NCBI GenBank assembly: GCA_016704425.1
Contig: JADJAC010000008.1
Span: forward strand, 62,001 to 126,000
DNA length: 64,000 bases
Direction: 5' to 3'
Source: Sphingomonadales bacterium
Lineage (GTDB): Bacteria > Pseudomonadota > Alphaproteobacteria > Sphingomonadales > Sphingomonadaceae
Shown: piece by piece, positions 1 through 7,473 of the stretch
Position numbering within the stretch: position 1 is the first letter of the stretch
How the letters are laid out: every line of letters starts with the position of its first letter
Position numbers and translations under genes: made by a program
Notes under the pieces: model-generated
Told to the model about the DNA's origin: nothing
Seen by the model: only the letters and a program-made list of their open reading frames with translations
Databases searched by the model: none

Positions 1-781
1 AGATTCCGTCATCACCGAAGACTTGCGCCGGTTGCCCCGTATCCGCGTCTATCAAGGTTACAGTTGCACCGGCGACTGCAGCTCCGTCGCCGCTATCGAA
101 GACCATCCCGAATGGATCGATCAGGACATCGACGACAGAACTCGCAAGCACCGTTCCCAGCGTGGGGCGCACGCTCGTCAGTGTGAACTGCGACCCCGGC
201 GAAACCGTGAGCACGCAATCTCCCGGGACTGGCGTTGCCGGATTCGCGGAAGTCTGGACCAATCCCACGAAACGGCCGGTATTCGGCCCGTCTTCGGTCA
301 GTGTAAGGGTTTCAGAGTCCCCGGCTGGTGTCTGGAGCTCAACAGCGATTGTATCAACAGCAGTGGTACTGAGATTGTCGCCGGCAGAATCGATTGCGAC
401 GACCATCGGTGCCCCGGCATGTATCTGGCCGGATTGCAGGACAGAAGCCGGTGTCAAGCCGATGCCGGAAAATGCACCACCAAGTGCGACGGGGACAGGT
501 CCGGCGCTGCCTTGGCAGAGAGTTGTAGGGACATTGAGCAATTGCGAGCCGGGCGCGCCCTGTAGCTGGTAGAGGGTCAGGGTTGTTGGCGTCGGCGGTG
601 GTTGCTCGACAACGAGGTTGACCGGGTTCGAGTTGCGCACGACGCGGTTTGGCCCGGCATCCCATTGGATCGTTGCGATATTTGAAATGATCTGGGCGCG
701 CGCTTCCGTCGCCGGCATGCCGAGGAGGAGTGCCGCCAGGCCAATCAGGAAGGCCAGAATATGGTTAATATCACTCCGCAT
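1..781 (-). CDS. DUF11-type surface protein, N-terminal part (cut by window edge)
   Basis: Open minus-strand frame from an ATG at 781 running off the left edge; 260 residues are visible. Residues 1-29 form a typical signal peptide (hydrophobic stretch AFLIGLAALLLG, then ATEARA before Q), so the product is exported. Just after it comes ISNIATIQWD, the same kind of motif found after the signal peptides of the proteins at 842-1915 and 2445-3428. The visible end (AGATVTLIDADTG-like) resembles the start of a carboxypeptidase-regulatory or SdrB-like beta-sandwich. It is the last visible gene of a four-gene minus-strand cluster, 60 bases after the previous stop. No clear Shine-Dalgarno precedes the ATG. 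I infer a large multidomain cell-surface or adhesin-like protein; the rest lies outside the window. Confidence 0.75.
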   Translation of the reverse strand, partial: MRSDINHILAFLIGLAALLLGMPATEARAQIISNIATIQWDAGPNRVVRNSNPVNLVVEQPPPTPTTLTLYQLQGAPGSQLLNVPTTLCQGSAGPVPVALGGAFSGIGLTPASVLQSGQIHAGAPMVVAIDSAGDNLSTTAVDTIAVELQTPAGDSETLTLTEDGPNTGRFVGLVQTSANPATPVPGDCVLTVSPGSQFTLTSVRPTLGTVLASSVVDVLIDPFGMVFDSGDGAAVAGATVTLIDADTGQPAQVFGDDGI

Positions 782-841
782 CGGATTGCAGGTCGGCCGG
801 AGATGGCGAATTCCGCGATCTCCGGCGAGCTGCAGCCCCGC

Positions 842-1915
842 CTAGTTGATCGTAACCTGGAAATAGAGCGTCCGGGTGGTGCCCGCAGCAATAGTTCCCA
901 AAGTCCCGCTCAGTGTCCCGGCCGCTACTGATCCGCCTGCCGTGCCGTCAAGGTTGCATGTCCCGGTTGGCGTTGACCCCGTATAGGTCCCGTTGAGGAA
1001 GCTGCTCGCGGTCACAAAACTTGTCTGTGCGGGCAGCGGGTCGCTGATCGTGACGCTGTTGGCCGATGCGCTGCCCGCCGCGTTCTGCACGACAATGCAA
1101 TATTCGACCACCGCGCCCGGGATGAGCTTGGGATTTGTTGAACCGTTTACCGGATCGGAAACGACCCGGCTTTGCTTGGTGACAGTCAAGGAAGGAGCCG
1201 ATACGGTATAATCGTCATCGTCACTGGCTTTGCCGTCGCGCGCACCGTCACCGGATGCCGGTCCTGCAGCGTCCGCAAACACGGTATCCATTGCTGCAGT
1301 ATTGGCCCCAGACGTTTCGGTGATGACAGCGCCCTGGCTGCCAGCGCCGCTGCCTGAGCGCGCCTGCGCGACGAGAGTAACACCGGCAACATCTCCGTTC
1401 GCGCTCGTGAGCGGAACATTACCAACGATGAAGACCGTGCGCGACGCATCCGCCGCGATTTCATCGAGGTAGGTTACGGCCTGATCCGTACCGGCATCAT
1501 ATGACCCGTTGCCGTTGGTATCGACGAACATGCCAAGCCCGGTCAGATCGAAATTGTCCGTTCCGCCGTGAGCGGCCGTTCCGCCAGAAAGCTGGGCTGC
1601 CGTCAGGCCAAGGTCGATCGTATCGTTCGATGAATTGGTGACGGTAAAGCTCGTTACCTGGGCCGAAGATCCCGGTGCAACTGAAGTTGTGGCGGATCCC
1701 ACTTCCGCGACAGTCAGTGTGATCTTCCGATCGACCGTTATGTTGTTGGACGCGTTGATCGCCGTCTGGGCGACGCCGCCCACCTGATAATTCAGGGTAG
1801 CGGTGTTCGTGATCGTAGCCCCTGCAGCAGTGCCTGCAGCAAGCGCGGGTGTTGCCCCGAGCACGCCGGCCGTCACGCCGCTGGCCACTGCCAGTATTTT
1901 GATAATATTACTCAT
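842..1915 (-). CDS. Secreted DUF11-domain repeat protein (357 aa)
   Basis: I chose the ATG at 1915, which has AGGAACGG just upstream and gives a clean signal peptide (hydrophobic residues 5-22, cleavage near ALAA, residue 27). The frame opens earlier, at 1966, but those codons do not resemble a secretion signal. The mature start has ATITNTATLNYQ, shared in style with both neighbours. Residues 132-140 read DTNGNGSYD, like a calcium-binding D-x-N-x-N-G loop. The C-terminal ~115 residues are a DUF11-type beta-sandwich (VEYCIVVQNAAG, ISDPLPAQTSF, ending TLYFQVTIN). A poly-Asp stretch (SDDDDY) links the halves. It probably acts outside the inner membrane as a structural or adhesive protein; no enzymatic motif is seen. 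Third gene of the minus-strand cluster. Confidence 0.8.
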   Translation of the reverse strand: MSNIIKILAVASGVTAGVLGATPALAAGTAAGATITNTATLNYQVGGVAQTAINASNNITVDRKITLTVAEVGSATTSVAPGSSAQVTSFTVTNSSNDTIDLGLTAAQLSGGTAAHGGTDNFDLTGLGMFVDTNGNGSYDAGTDQAVTYLDEIAADASRTVFIVGNVPLTSANGDVAGVTLVAQARSGSGAGSQGAVITETSGANTAAMDTVFADAAGPASGDGARDGKASDDDDYTVSAPSLTVTKQSRVVSDPVNGSTNPKLIPGAVVEYCIVVQNAAGSASANSVTISDPLPAQTSFVTASSFLNGTYTGSTPTGTCNLDGTAGGSVAAGTLSGTLGTIAAGTTRTLYFQVTIN

Positions 1916-1986
1916 TTTTTCCGTTCCTGTCTTTACGGATGTGCCTTTTGCCCCTCCCGCTGGCACACGTTGGCGGGTGTGTTTTT

Positions 1987-2445
1987 TCAGCGGACGACGC
2001 CGCGGAAACTCAATTTTCCAAAAGCCCCTGCCGGAATGGCCTGTTTCAGGACCCAGCGAAGATGCGTGACGTCTTCAGCGCGCGCGCTGCGCCAACGGCC
2101 GTCGGGTTCGAGAACCCGCAGAGCAGGCAGCGTTCCCCAGTTTCTGCCCCCGTCGATCGAAACTTGTGCGCTCTCCGCGCCGCCCTGATACACGACTGCC
2201 GCCGGAAGCGGGTTGGTCACGACGAAGTCGCTTGCCGGCAGTCGTCCCGCATTGCGGTAATTCAGGATGAAAACGAGCCTGTCACCGGGCATCACGCTTT
2301 TCGGCTCTTCCAGCACGATATGTTTGCGTCCCGCACCGTCAGGGACGGCTTTTTCGACAAAGACCAAACTGGAAAGAGTGACGTTATTGGCCGCGAGCGC
2401 CATGCTCGGGGCCAGAATTGCCAAGAGTGTGAGAAATATGCGCAT
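1987..2445 (-). CDS. Small secreted DUF11-like protein (152 aa)
   Basis: A short exported protein with signal peptide MRIFLTLLAILAPSMALA. The mature part (~134 residues) has the DUF11-like pattern of a strand with PGDRLVFILNYRNAG followed by VVTNPLPAAVVYQGG, the conserved 'loss-of-symmetry' loop in which two prolines flank the next strand. It therefore looks like a single DUF11 beta-sandwich without the other modules of its neighbours. Its ATG overlaps the stop of the upstream gene by one base (TGATG), which implies translational coupling. I cannot name a ligand or partner; by position I infer it works with the flanking DUF11 proteins, perhaps as a periplasmic or surface subunit. Confidence 0.75.
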   Translation of the reverse strand: MRIFLTLLAILAPSMALAANNVTLSSLVFVEKAVPDGAGRKHIVLEEPKSVMPGDRLVFILNYRNAGRLPASDFVVTNPLPAAVVYQGGAESAQVSIDGGRNWGTLPALRVLEPDGRWRSARAEDVTHLRWVLKQAIPAGAFGKLSFRGVVR

Positions 2446-3428
2446 CAGTCGATCCTGACTTTGAATGTGACTGTTCGGGTCTGTCCCCCAGCGACCGTTC
2501 CCAGTTGAACCGAGACAGCGTTGCCGGCGAATGCTCCGGCATCTGCATCGGCAGCGTCGGTCATGCCGTTGCCCTGAAACGTCAGTGATCCGGCCTGGTA
2601 AGTCGTGTTCGCGGGCACGGTGTCACCAATCGTCAGATTGGCCAGCGAGCCGGTGCCTGAAACGGTGGCAACAAGCGTATAGGTGACGATCGAGCCCGGC
2701 ACTGATTTGGTGCCGCCGAAGGGATCCAGGACGGTTGCACTCTTGATGAACGTCATCGCGGCGCTTTGAACTACATAGATGCCACGATCCGTGCCGTCGG
2801 CTCCCGTGCTGCCGACAACCGCGTCGCCGCCGCCTTGTCCCTGACCTGCGAAGATCGTGCCTGCTGACCCACTCCCGGTTCGTGCGGCGGCTGTCAGGTC
2901 GAGAAAGCCGCGGTCGAGGTCGGCACTGCCTCCGGGAATGGTCGAAAGGACGAAAACGCGCTGCGACTGGTCGGGTGTCAGGGTGAGCGCGTTCGACCCG
3001 TTCGTGTAGACCGTATCGACGCCTGCGTCATAGGCACCATTGTTGTTGGTATCGATCACGATGGACGTGGTTGTCGGGTCAAACTGATCGCCGCCGATTG
3101 AGCTTGTTGCGGTCAGGTCGAACGCTTCGGCCCCATTGCCTGTATTCGTGATCGTGAAACTCAGCACCTGATTGATGGCGCCGGGGGAAACGGGAACCGG
3201 CCCCGGATCTGCCGTTGCGACGGACACATCGAGCAACTCGTCAACAGTGATATCGACCTGGTTCGAATTAGCAGTCTGCGTATTGCCGCCTGGATCAGTG
3301 TAACTGGCCGTAGCGGTGTTGCTTATCGTCGTGCCTGCCGTGGTACCGGCTGCCGAGGCCGATGACGAATAGCCAATCGTTGCTGTTGCGATGGCAAACG
3401 GCAACATGCGCAAAAATTGCACATGCAT
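2445..3428 (-). CDS. Secreted DUF11-domain repeat protein, first gene of cluster (327 aa)
   Basis: The frame is open from 3632, but the ATG at 3428 gives a standard signal peptide (MHVQFLRMLPFAIATATIGY, then SSSASA), so I prefer it. An ATG at 3455 is an alternative and no strong Shine-Dalgarno decides. The mature start TTISNTATASYTD matches the paralogue at 842-1915. Residues 126-134 read DTNNNGAYD, again a calcium-loop-like motif, followed by a strand (QRVFVLSTIP) equivalent to TVFIVGNVP in the paralogue. The C-terminal DUF11 module contains VTYTLVATVSGTG and IGDTVPANTTYQ. Extracytoplasmic and structural by inference. It heads the minus-strand cluster of four DUF11-type genes, and its stop overlaps the next start. 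Confidence 0.75.
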   Translation of the reverse strand: MHVQFLRMLPFAIATATIGYSSSASAAGTTAGTTISNTATASYTDPGGNTQTANSNQVDITVDELLDVSVATADPGPVPVSPGAINQVLSFTITNTGNGAEAFDLTATSSIGGDQFDPTTTSIVIDTNNNGAYDAGVDTVYTNGSNALTLTPDQSQRVFVLSTIPGGSADLDRGFLDLTAAARTGSGSAGTIFAGQGQGGGDAVVGSTGADGTDRGIYVVQSAAMTFIKSATVLDPFGGTKSVPGSIVTYTLVATVSGTGSLANLTIGDTVPANTTYQAGSLTFQGNGMTDAADADAGAFAGNAVSVQLGTVAGGQTRTVTFKVRID

Positions 3429-3689
3429 GATCGACCATCTGTAAGCGGTAAACATACCGATTCCGAAACTTGTTGTCCCCGCGCAAGCCAATGCACTTGG
3501 AACGTCAAAGATTTGGTTAACGCGATCTTGGTGATAAGCGGGCCTTTCACTGTCGCGGAAATGCCAGAAATCAGCCGAATTTTGGACTTCCTGACACGGT
3601 CGCTGCACGACCTGCTGCAGTTTTATTGACACCCGTTTTAAGGAGTTTTGACACTGGCGGGATTGACGATTTCGTTTTCCGACCGCGCC
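3429..3689. other. Non-coding stretch between the DUF11 operon and tRNA-Asp
   Basis: About 260 bases with no convincing gene. It should hold the leftward promoter of the DUF11 operon. On the minus strand around 3516-3525 there is GCGTTAACCAAA, a half-site resembling CtrA boxes but without the second TTAA, so I do not call it. No terminator hairpin is evident. Confidence 0.5.
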
Positions 3690-3718
3690 TTGACAGCAAT
3701 TGCCGTGGCGCCTAACAG
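3690..3718 (+). promoter_or_regulatory. Putative sigma-70 promoter of tRNA-Asp
   Basis: A perfect -35 hexamer TTGACA (3690-3695) is followed by a 17-base spacer and TAACAG (3713-3718) as a weak -10. The tRNA begins 20 bases further on, a normal distance for a short leader. Weak -10 elements are common in alphaproteobacteria. This is a motif match only. Confidence 0.5.
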
Positions 3719-3737
3719 CCGCGCCTCAACACCGTTC

Positions 3738-3814
<77 letters not shown>

Positions 3815-3834
3815 TTTCCCGAAATATTACAGGC

Positions 3835-4059
3835 TTATGGCTGCCCGGGCGGGCGGCGGAACCGTCCTGTCTCCATCCATGACAGGAGTGGCTTCAACGG
3901 GGCGATCCAGACGATCCCGCACACGATGTAGACCATTCCCTGCAGAAGCGCTGGAAGCCGGGCTATTTCCGCCGAAAAACTTCCAACCAAAACTGCCACA
4001 GCTGCGATGATGCCAAGAATGGCCAACATGCCTGCGGGTTTGCGCCAACTGGGTTTCAT
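3835..4059 (-). CDS. DUF2842 family small membrane protein (74 aa)
   Basis: A short protein with two predicted transmembrane helices (about residues 11-27 and 39-55) and the family-like ending in which a W-I-x-P motif precedes a basic tail (GIVWIAPLKPLLSWM). This fits DUF2842, a family of roughly 70-residue alphaproteobacterial proteins of unknown function. The ATG at 4059 overlaps the stop of the 5-formyltetrahydrofolate cyclo-ligase gene by one base (TGATG), so translation is probably coupled. No role can be assigned; its link to the zapA-6S-cyclo-ligase block is only positional. Confidence 0.8.
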   Translation of the reverse strand: MKPSWRKPAGMLAILGIIAAVAVLVGSFSAEIARLPALLQGMVYIVCGIVWIAPLKPLLSWMETGRFRRPPGQP

Positions 4060-4634
4060 CAGGCACCGATGCGCGAATGCGGGGCCGTGATCCACTCTTT
4101 TTCCGTCAGGACAGCATCAAGGGGCATGTCCCATGGATCCGTCATGAGGCCGTCGCATTCCTGGATCGACCAGGCAATGCCAATGCGCAGGCTGTCCGGG
4201 AACGCGGCAAACGCTCGGTCATAATAGCCAGCGCCCTGGCCAAGCCTGTTGAGCGCACGGTCGAAGCCTACAAGCGGGGTCAGAATCAAGTCCGGATTAC
4301 AGGCCTCAGCTGACGGCAGGGGTTGCATGAAACCAAAATCGGCTTGTTCCATGGGGTCTCCGGGTTGCCACTTGCGGAACACGAGATCGGTCGCGCGCCC
4401 GATCAGGCAGGGCAGGGCGATTGTCCGGCCCATGTCCACCGCAGCGGAGATCAGGTCCGAAGGGTCAACCTCTGATCCGAGCTTGACATAGCCTGCCACG
4501 ACATTGGCCGATCGGAACAGGCTCTTGAGAGAATCTGGCAGGCCTGACGAAACAACAGACCCATTTAGTTGTGATTTTACAAACTCTTCCCGACGCTTTC
4601 TTATGTCCGTTCTGAGTTTTTTCTTGTCGGTCAC
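4059..4634 (-). CDS. 5-formyltetrahydrofolate cyclo-ligase (191 aa)
   Basis: This family converts 5-formyltetrahydrofolate to 5,10-methenyltetrahydrofolate using ATP in the cytoplasm, recycling a stable folate that inhibits one-carbon enzymes. The N-terminus has the basic helix KKKLRTDIRKRREE. The signature GFDRALNRLGQGAGYYDR near residue 130 is the diagnostic folate/ATP-binding loop. Length is normal for the family (about 190). The gene lies directly downstream of the 6S RNA, matching the zapA-ssrS-ygfA order of gammaproteobacteria, and its stop overlaps the DUF2842 start. In other bacteria it is co-transcribed with 6S RNA, and the spacing here (about 17 bases from the RNA's closing stem) fits that. 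Confidence 0.93.
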   Translation of the reverse strand: MTDKKKLRTDIRKRREEFVKSQLNGSVVSSGLPDSLKSLFRSANVVAGYVKLGSEVDPSDLISAAVDMGRTIALPCLIGRATDLVFRKWQPGDPMEQADFGFMQPLPSAEACNPDLILTPLVGFDRALNRLGQGAGYYDRAFAAFPDSLRIGIAWSIQECDGLMTDPWDMPLDAVLTEKEWITAPHSRIGA

Positions 4635-4650
4635 GAAGGGACTTTCTCGA

Positions 4651-4813
4651 GGTTGGCGGAACCACCTTGGCCGTTTGCCGGAATATCCTCTGACGCCGTA
4701 AACGTCAGGTGGGGATCATATACCCAGACCAGGGCCTGGGCAGGGACAACCCCCATGGATGTTGAATCGCCTCAGGGATGTTCGAAGGCTCGCACCGGGC
4801 AGTTCCGCCTCTT
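4651..4813 (-). ncRNA. ssrS: 6S RNA
   Basis: Between zapA and the 5-formyl-THF cyclo-ligase gene, on their strand, lies a 6S-like RNA. The ends form a perfect closing stem: GGCGGAAC (4809-4802) pairs with GTTCCGCC (4662-4655). Next comes GTGCGAGCCTTCGAAC and then CCCTGAGGCGATTCAACA, close to the E. coli 6S segment CCCTGAGCCGATATTTCA at the 5' side of the central bubble. The middle holds a long stem closed by CCCAG/CTGGG. The 3' half has the small hairpin CTGACG/CGTCAG expected opposite the bubble. The length of about 160 nt is normal. 6S RNA mimics an open promoter and sequesters the housekeeping RNA polymerase holoenzyme in stationary phase. Exact ends are inferred. Confidence 0.88.
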
Positions 4814-4818
4814 TCAAT

Positions 4819-5142
4819 CTAGGGATGCTGGTTGAGGTTCTCAACCCTTGTTGCAATCAATTCGATGCGATCGGCGAGTCTTTCGAGCGCGGCGGTCAGT
4901 TGTTCTGGTATCGCCGGAGCCGCAACAGGGGCATCGCCCTGACTCCGTTCAAGCGTTTCATCCGCAAAGAGGAGCGCCGAGAGCAGCAATTGGCGGACTT
5001 CGCTCGCATTGCCGACGGCGCTGCGGGCCTCGACAGCCTTTGCATTGACCATCTCGCCCAAACGCTGAAGATGAGCCTCTTCGCCATCACGACAGGCGAG
5101 CTTGTAGTGATAACCACCAACGGAAAGGGTGACTTCAGCCAT
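4819..5142 (-). CDS. zapA: Cell division protein ZapA (107 aa)
   Basis: ZapA binds and bundles FtsZ protofilaments at midcell and stabilises the Z-ring. The N-terminal half has the ZapA globular fold signature (VTLSVGGYHYKLAC, then an EEAHLQRLGEMVNAK helix). The C-terminal half is a long helix (RQLLLSALLFADETLE onwards, to EQLTAALERLADRIELIATRVE) that forms the tetramer coiled coil. Length fits the family. It overlaps the upstream 68-residue coiled-coil gene by eight bases and is followed by 6S RNA, the conserved proteobacterial arrangement. Confidence 0.9.
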   Translation of the reverse strand: MAEVTLSVGGYHYKLACRDGEEAHLQRLGEMVNAKAVEARSAVGNASEVRQLLLSALLFADETLERSQGDAPVAAPAIPEQLTAALERLADRIELIATRVENLNQHP

Positions 5143-5341
5143 TTTCGACGCTCACCAGAAGTGCGTCCAGATCGGCAAGGGCGCGGCGCGTTTCGTCACT
5201 TAATGCGCGGTGCCGCGCGGTCATTTCCGCCAGCGCGAGGTCGTTTCCTCGTGGTTGCACACTCTGGGCAGACGCGGCTTCGATTCGTGCCAGGGCCCGT
5301 TCAATTCTTTCAATCGCGGTAAACGCCCCGTTATCGCTCAT
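5135..5341 (-). CDS. Small coiled-coil protein upstream of zapA (68 aa, unknown)
   Basis: I place the start at the ATG at 5341 (MSDNGAFTAIERIERALARI); an ATG four codons earlier is possible. The product is almost entirely amphipathic helix: a first heptad-like helix at about residues 8-23 (IERIERALARIEAA) and a second at 36-65 (ALAEMTARHRALSDETRRALADLDALL). It has no signal peptide or membrane segment. Its last eight bases overlap the zapA start, so the two are translationally coupled. I do not recognise a named family. Position and helical nature suggest, without proof, a cytoplasmic partner of ZapA or of the division machinery. Confidence 0.75.
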   Translation of the reverse strand: MSDNGAFTAIERIERALARIEAASAQSVQPRGNDLALAEMTARHRALSDETRRALADLDALLVSVENG

Positions 5342-5491
5342 GAACAAAGGCATAGCATGTCAAAACCAAGGGGCAAGTCCCTCTTGAACTTGGCTGATTT
5401 ACAGGCGGTTGACGCAGGCTCGTGCGCGAGACAAAGGAACCGCGCCGCAAGGGTGGGCGAGTCGCCCCCTGTTTATCCGCAAAGGACCGAA

Positions 5492-7459
5492 ATGACAGCA
5501 GCGCCGCAACAGCTTGCCAATGCCATCCGGGCGCTTTCGATGGACGCTGTCCAGGCCGCAAATTCGGGTCACCCAGGCATGCCGATGGGTATGGCGGATG
5601 TGGCGACTACGCTGTTCACCCGATATCTGAAGTTCGATCCGAAAAATCCGCGCTGGGCGGATCGGGACAGGTTCGTTCTCTCGGCGGGGCATGGCTCGAT
5701 GCTTGCCTACGCAACTTTGCACCTGTCCGGCTATGCCCGCCCGACAATGGACGATATCCGCAATTTCCGGCAACTGCACAGCCCGTGCGCCGGGCATCCG
5801 GAAAATCATGAGCTGGAAGGCATCGAGTCGACAACGGGTCCCCTTGGCCAGGGACTTGCCATGGCAGTGGGCATGGCGATTGCCGAACGCCATCTCAATG
5901 CCGTTTTTGGCGACGATCTGGTCGATCACCGCACTTGGGTCATCGCAGGCGATGGCTGCCTCATGGAAGGCATCAATCACGAAGCAATCGGCCTTGCCGG
6001 GCATCTTGGGCTTGGGCGCCTGATCGTTCTTTGGGACGACAACAAGATCACCATCGACGGCAAGACCGACCTTTCAACGAGCGAGGACATTCCCGCACGA
6101 TTCCGCGCGACCGGCTGGCACACCGAAAGTTGCGACGGCCATGATTTCGCCGATATTGCACGAGCCATTGACGCTGCATTGGCCGATGGCCGCCCGTCGC
6201 TCGTTGCATGCCGGACGTTGATCGGGAAAGGGTCTCCGAACAAGCAAGGGACGTCAGCCACGCATGGCAGCCCGCTGGGTGCTGACGAAGTGGCCGCAGC
6301 ACGTGAGGCGCTGGGCTGGCCTTGGCCGCCCTTCGAAATTCCAGCTGATGTGCGCGATACCTGGCTTGAAGCCGGTCGCAGGGGCGAGCCTGTGCGAGCG
6401 GCATGGGAAACCCGCCTTGCCGCCCATCCACAGGGTGCGGAGCTATCGCGCCGGATGCGCGGCGAACTGCCGCAGGGTAGCGCAATGCAGGACTATCTGA
6501 CTTCGTTATGCGAGACCAAACCCAATGCTGCGACCCGCAAGTCCAGCGAAATGGCTCTGGAAGCGATCACGGCGGTCCTGCCCGAAATGGTTGGCGGCTC
6601 TGCCGATCTGACCGGCTCAAACAATACGAAGACAAAGTCGACCAATCCGTTGGCCAGGAACGATTATTCGGGTCGTTACATCTATTATGGCATCCGTGAA
6701 TTCGGAATGGCAGCAGCAATGAACGGCATGGCGCTCCACGGCGGGATCATCCCTTACGGCGGCACTTTTCTGGTCTTTTCCGACTATAGCCGAAATGCAA
6801 TCCGATTGTCATCGATCCAACAGCAGCGTGTAATTTACGTCATGACGCATGACAGCATCGGCCTGGGTGAAGACGGCCCGACGCATCAGCCGATCGAGCA
6901 TGTCATGAGTTTGCGCGCCATGCCGGGGCTCAATGTCTTTCGGCCAGCCGATGCCGTCGAAACGGCGGAATGCTGGGCCTTGTCGCTCAAACGTGCCAAT
7001 GGCCCGTCGCTCCTGGCACTCTCCCGGCAGAATTTGCCCGCCGTTCGCTTCGATGCTTCGGAAAACTTGTGTGCCCGTGGTGGATACAGGCTCAAGGCGG
7101 CCGAAAATGCGCGCAAAGTCGTGCTGTTGGCGACCGGATCCGAGGTGTCGCTCGCACTGGATGTTGCCAAGGCGCTTGAGGGGGCCGGGATCGGGACCGA
7201 CGTCGTCTCCATGCCCTGCACCGAATTGTTCGATACTCAGGAAGCTTCATATCGCGCCGGATTGTTGCCACGGGATGCACTGGTCGTTTCGATTGAAGCG
7301 GGGGTGACGCTTGGCTGGGAACGCTTTACGGGCCTTGATGGACTGAATATTGGCATAAACAGTTTCGGCGCTTCGGCTCCTGCGGAAGCATTGTTCGATT
7401 ATTTCGGCCTGACGGTCGAAAAGATTGTTCCACAAATTACTGCTAAATTAAAAGCTTAA
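5492..7459 (+). CDS. tkt: Transketolase (655 aa)
   Basis: Transketolase moves two-carbon units between sugar phosphates in the pentose phosphate pathway with thiamine diphosphate (ThDP) and Mg2+. The start ATG at 5492 follows AAGGA; the frame is open for 94 codons upstream but the family begins near MTAAPQQLANAIR. Visible hallmarks are SGHPGMPMG (His27), SAGHGSM (His67) and the ThDP motif GDGCLMEGINHEA running to WDDNKITIDG. In the pyrimidine domain are YYGIREFGMAAAMNG and HDSIGLGEDGPTHQPIEH. The C-terminal domain ends normally. It is the first gene of a plus-strand run with gap, pgk, fda and thiE, so central carbon enzymes and a ThDP-precursor enzyme are grouped. It is divergent from the zapA block. 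Confidence 0.96.
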   Translation: MTAAPQQLANAIRALSMDAVQAANSGHPGMPMGMADVATTLFTRYLKFDPKNPRWADRDRFVLSAGHGSMLAYATLHLSGYARPTMDDIRNFRQLHSPCAGHPENHELEGIESTTGPLGQGLAMAVGMAIAERHLNAVFGDDLVDHRTWVIAGDGCLMEGINHEAIGLAGHLGLGRLIVLWDDNKITIDGKTDLSTSEDIPARFRATGWHTESCDGHDFADIARAIDAALADGRPSLVACRTLIGKGSPNKQGTSATHGSPLGADEVAAAREALGWPWPPFEIPADVRDTWLEAGRRGEPVRAAWETRLAAHPQGAELSRRMRGELPQGSAMQDYLTSLCETKPNAATRKSSEMALEAITAVLPEMVGGSADLTGSNNTKTKSTNPLARNDYSGRYIYYGIREFGMAAAMNGMALHGGIIPYGGTFLVFSDYSRNAIRLSSIQQQRVIYVMTHDSIGLGEDGPTHQPIEHVMSLRAMPGLNVFRPADAVETAECWALSLKRANGPSLLALSRQNLPAVRFDASENLCARGGYRLKAAENARKVVLLATGSEVSLALDVAKALEGAGIGTDVVSMPCTELFDTQEASYRAGLLPRDALVVSIEAGVTLGWERFTGLDGLNIGINSFGASAPAEALFDYFGLTVEKIVPQITAKLKA

Positions 7460-7473
7460 AGGGAGTTTTGAAT

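Noticed and set aside
761..768. TTAACCAT, a CtrA half-site, on the minus strand.
   Set aside because: It lies within codons 5-8 of the first DUF11 gene, lacks the second TTAA at the right spacing, and an 8-mer can occur by chance.
3510..3526. GTTAACCAAA on the minus strand upstream of the DUF11 operon as a CtrA site.
   Set aside because: Only one half-site is present and the preferred extension TTAACCAT is not matched.
3815..3834. Possible terminator between tRNA-Asp and the DUF2842 gene.
   Set aside because: Only 20 bases with no GC-rich inverted repeat or T tract.
5455..5467. GGGCGA-G-TCGCCC palindrome in the transketolase leader.
   Set aside because: A one-base loop cannot form a useful RNA hairpin, and I know no operator of this sequence; it may be chance in GC-rich DNA.
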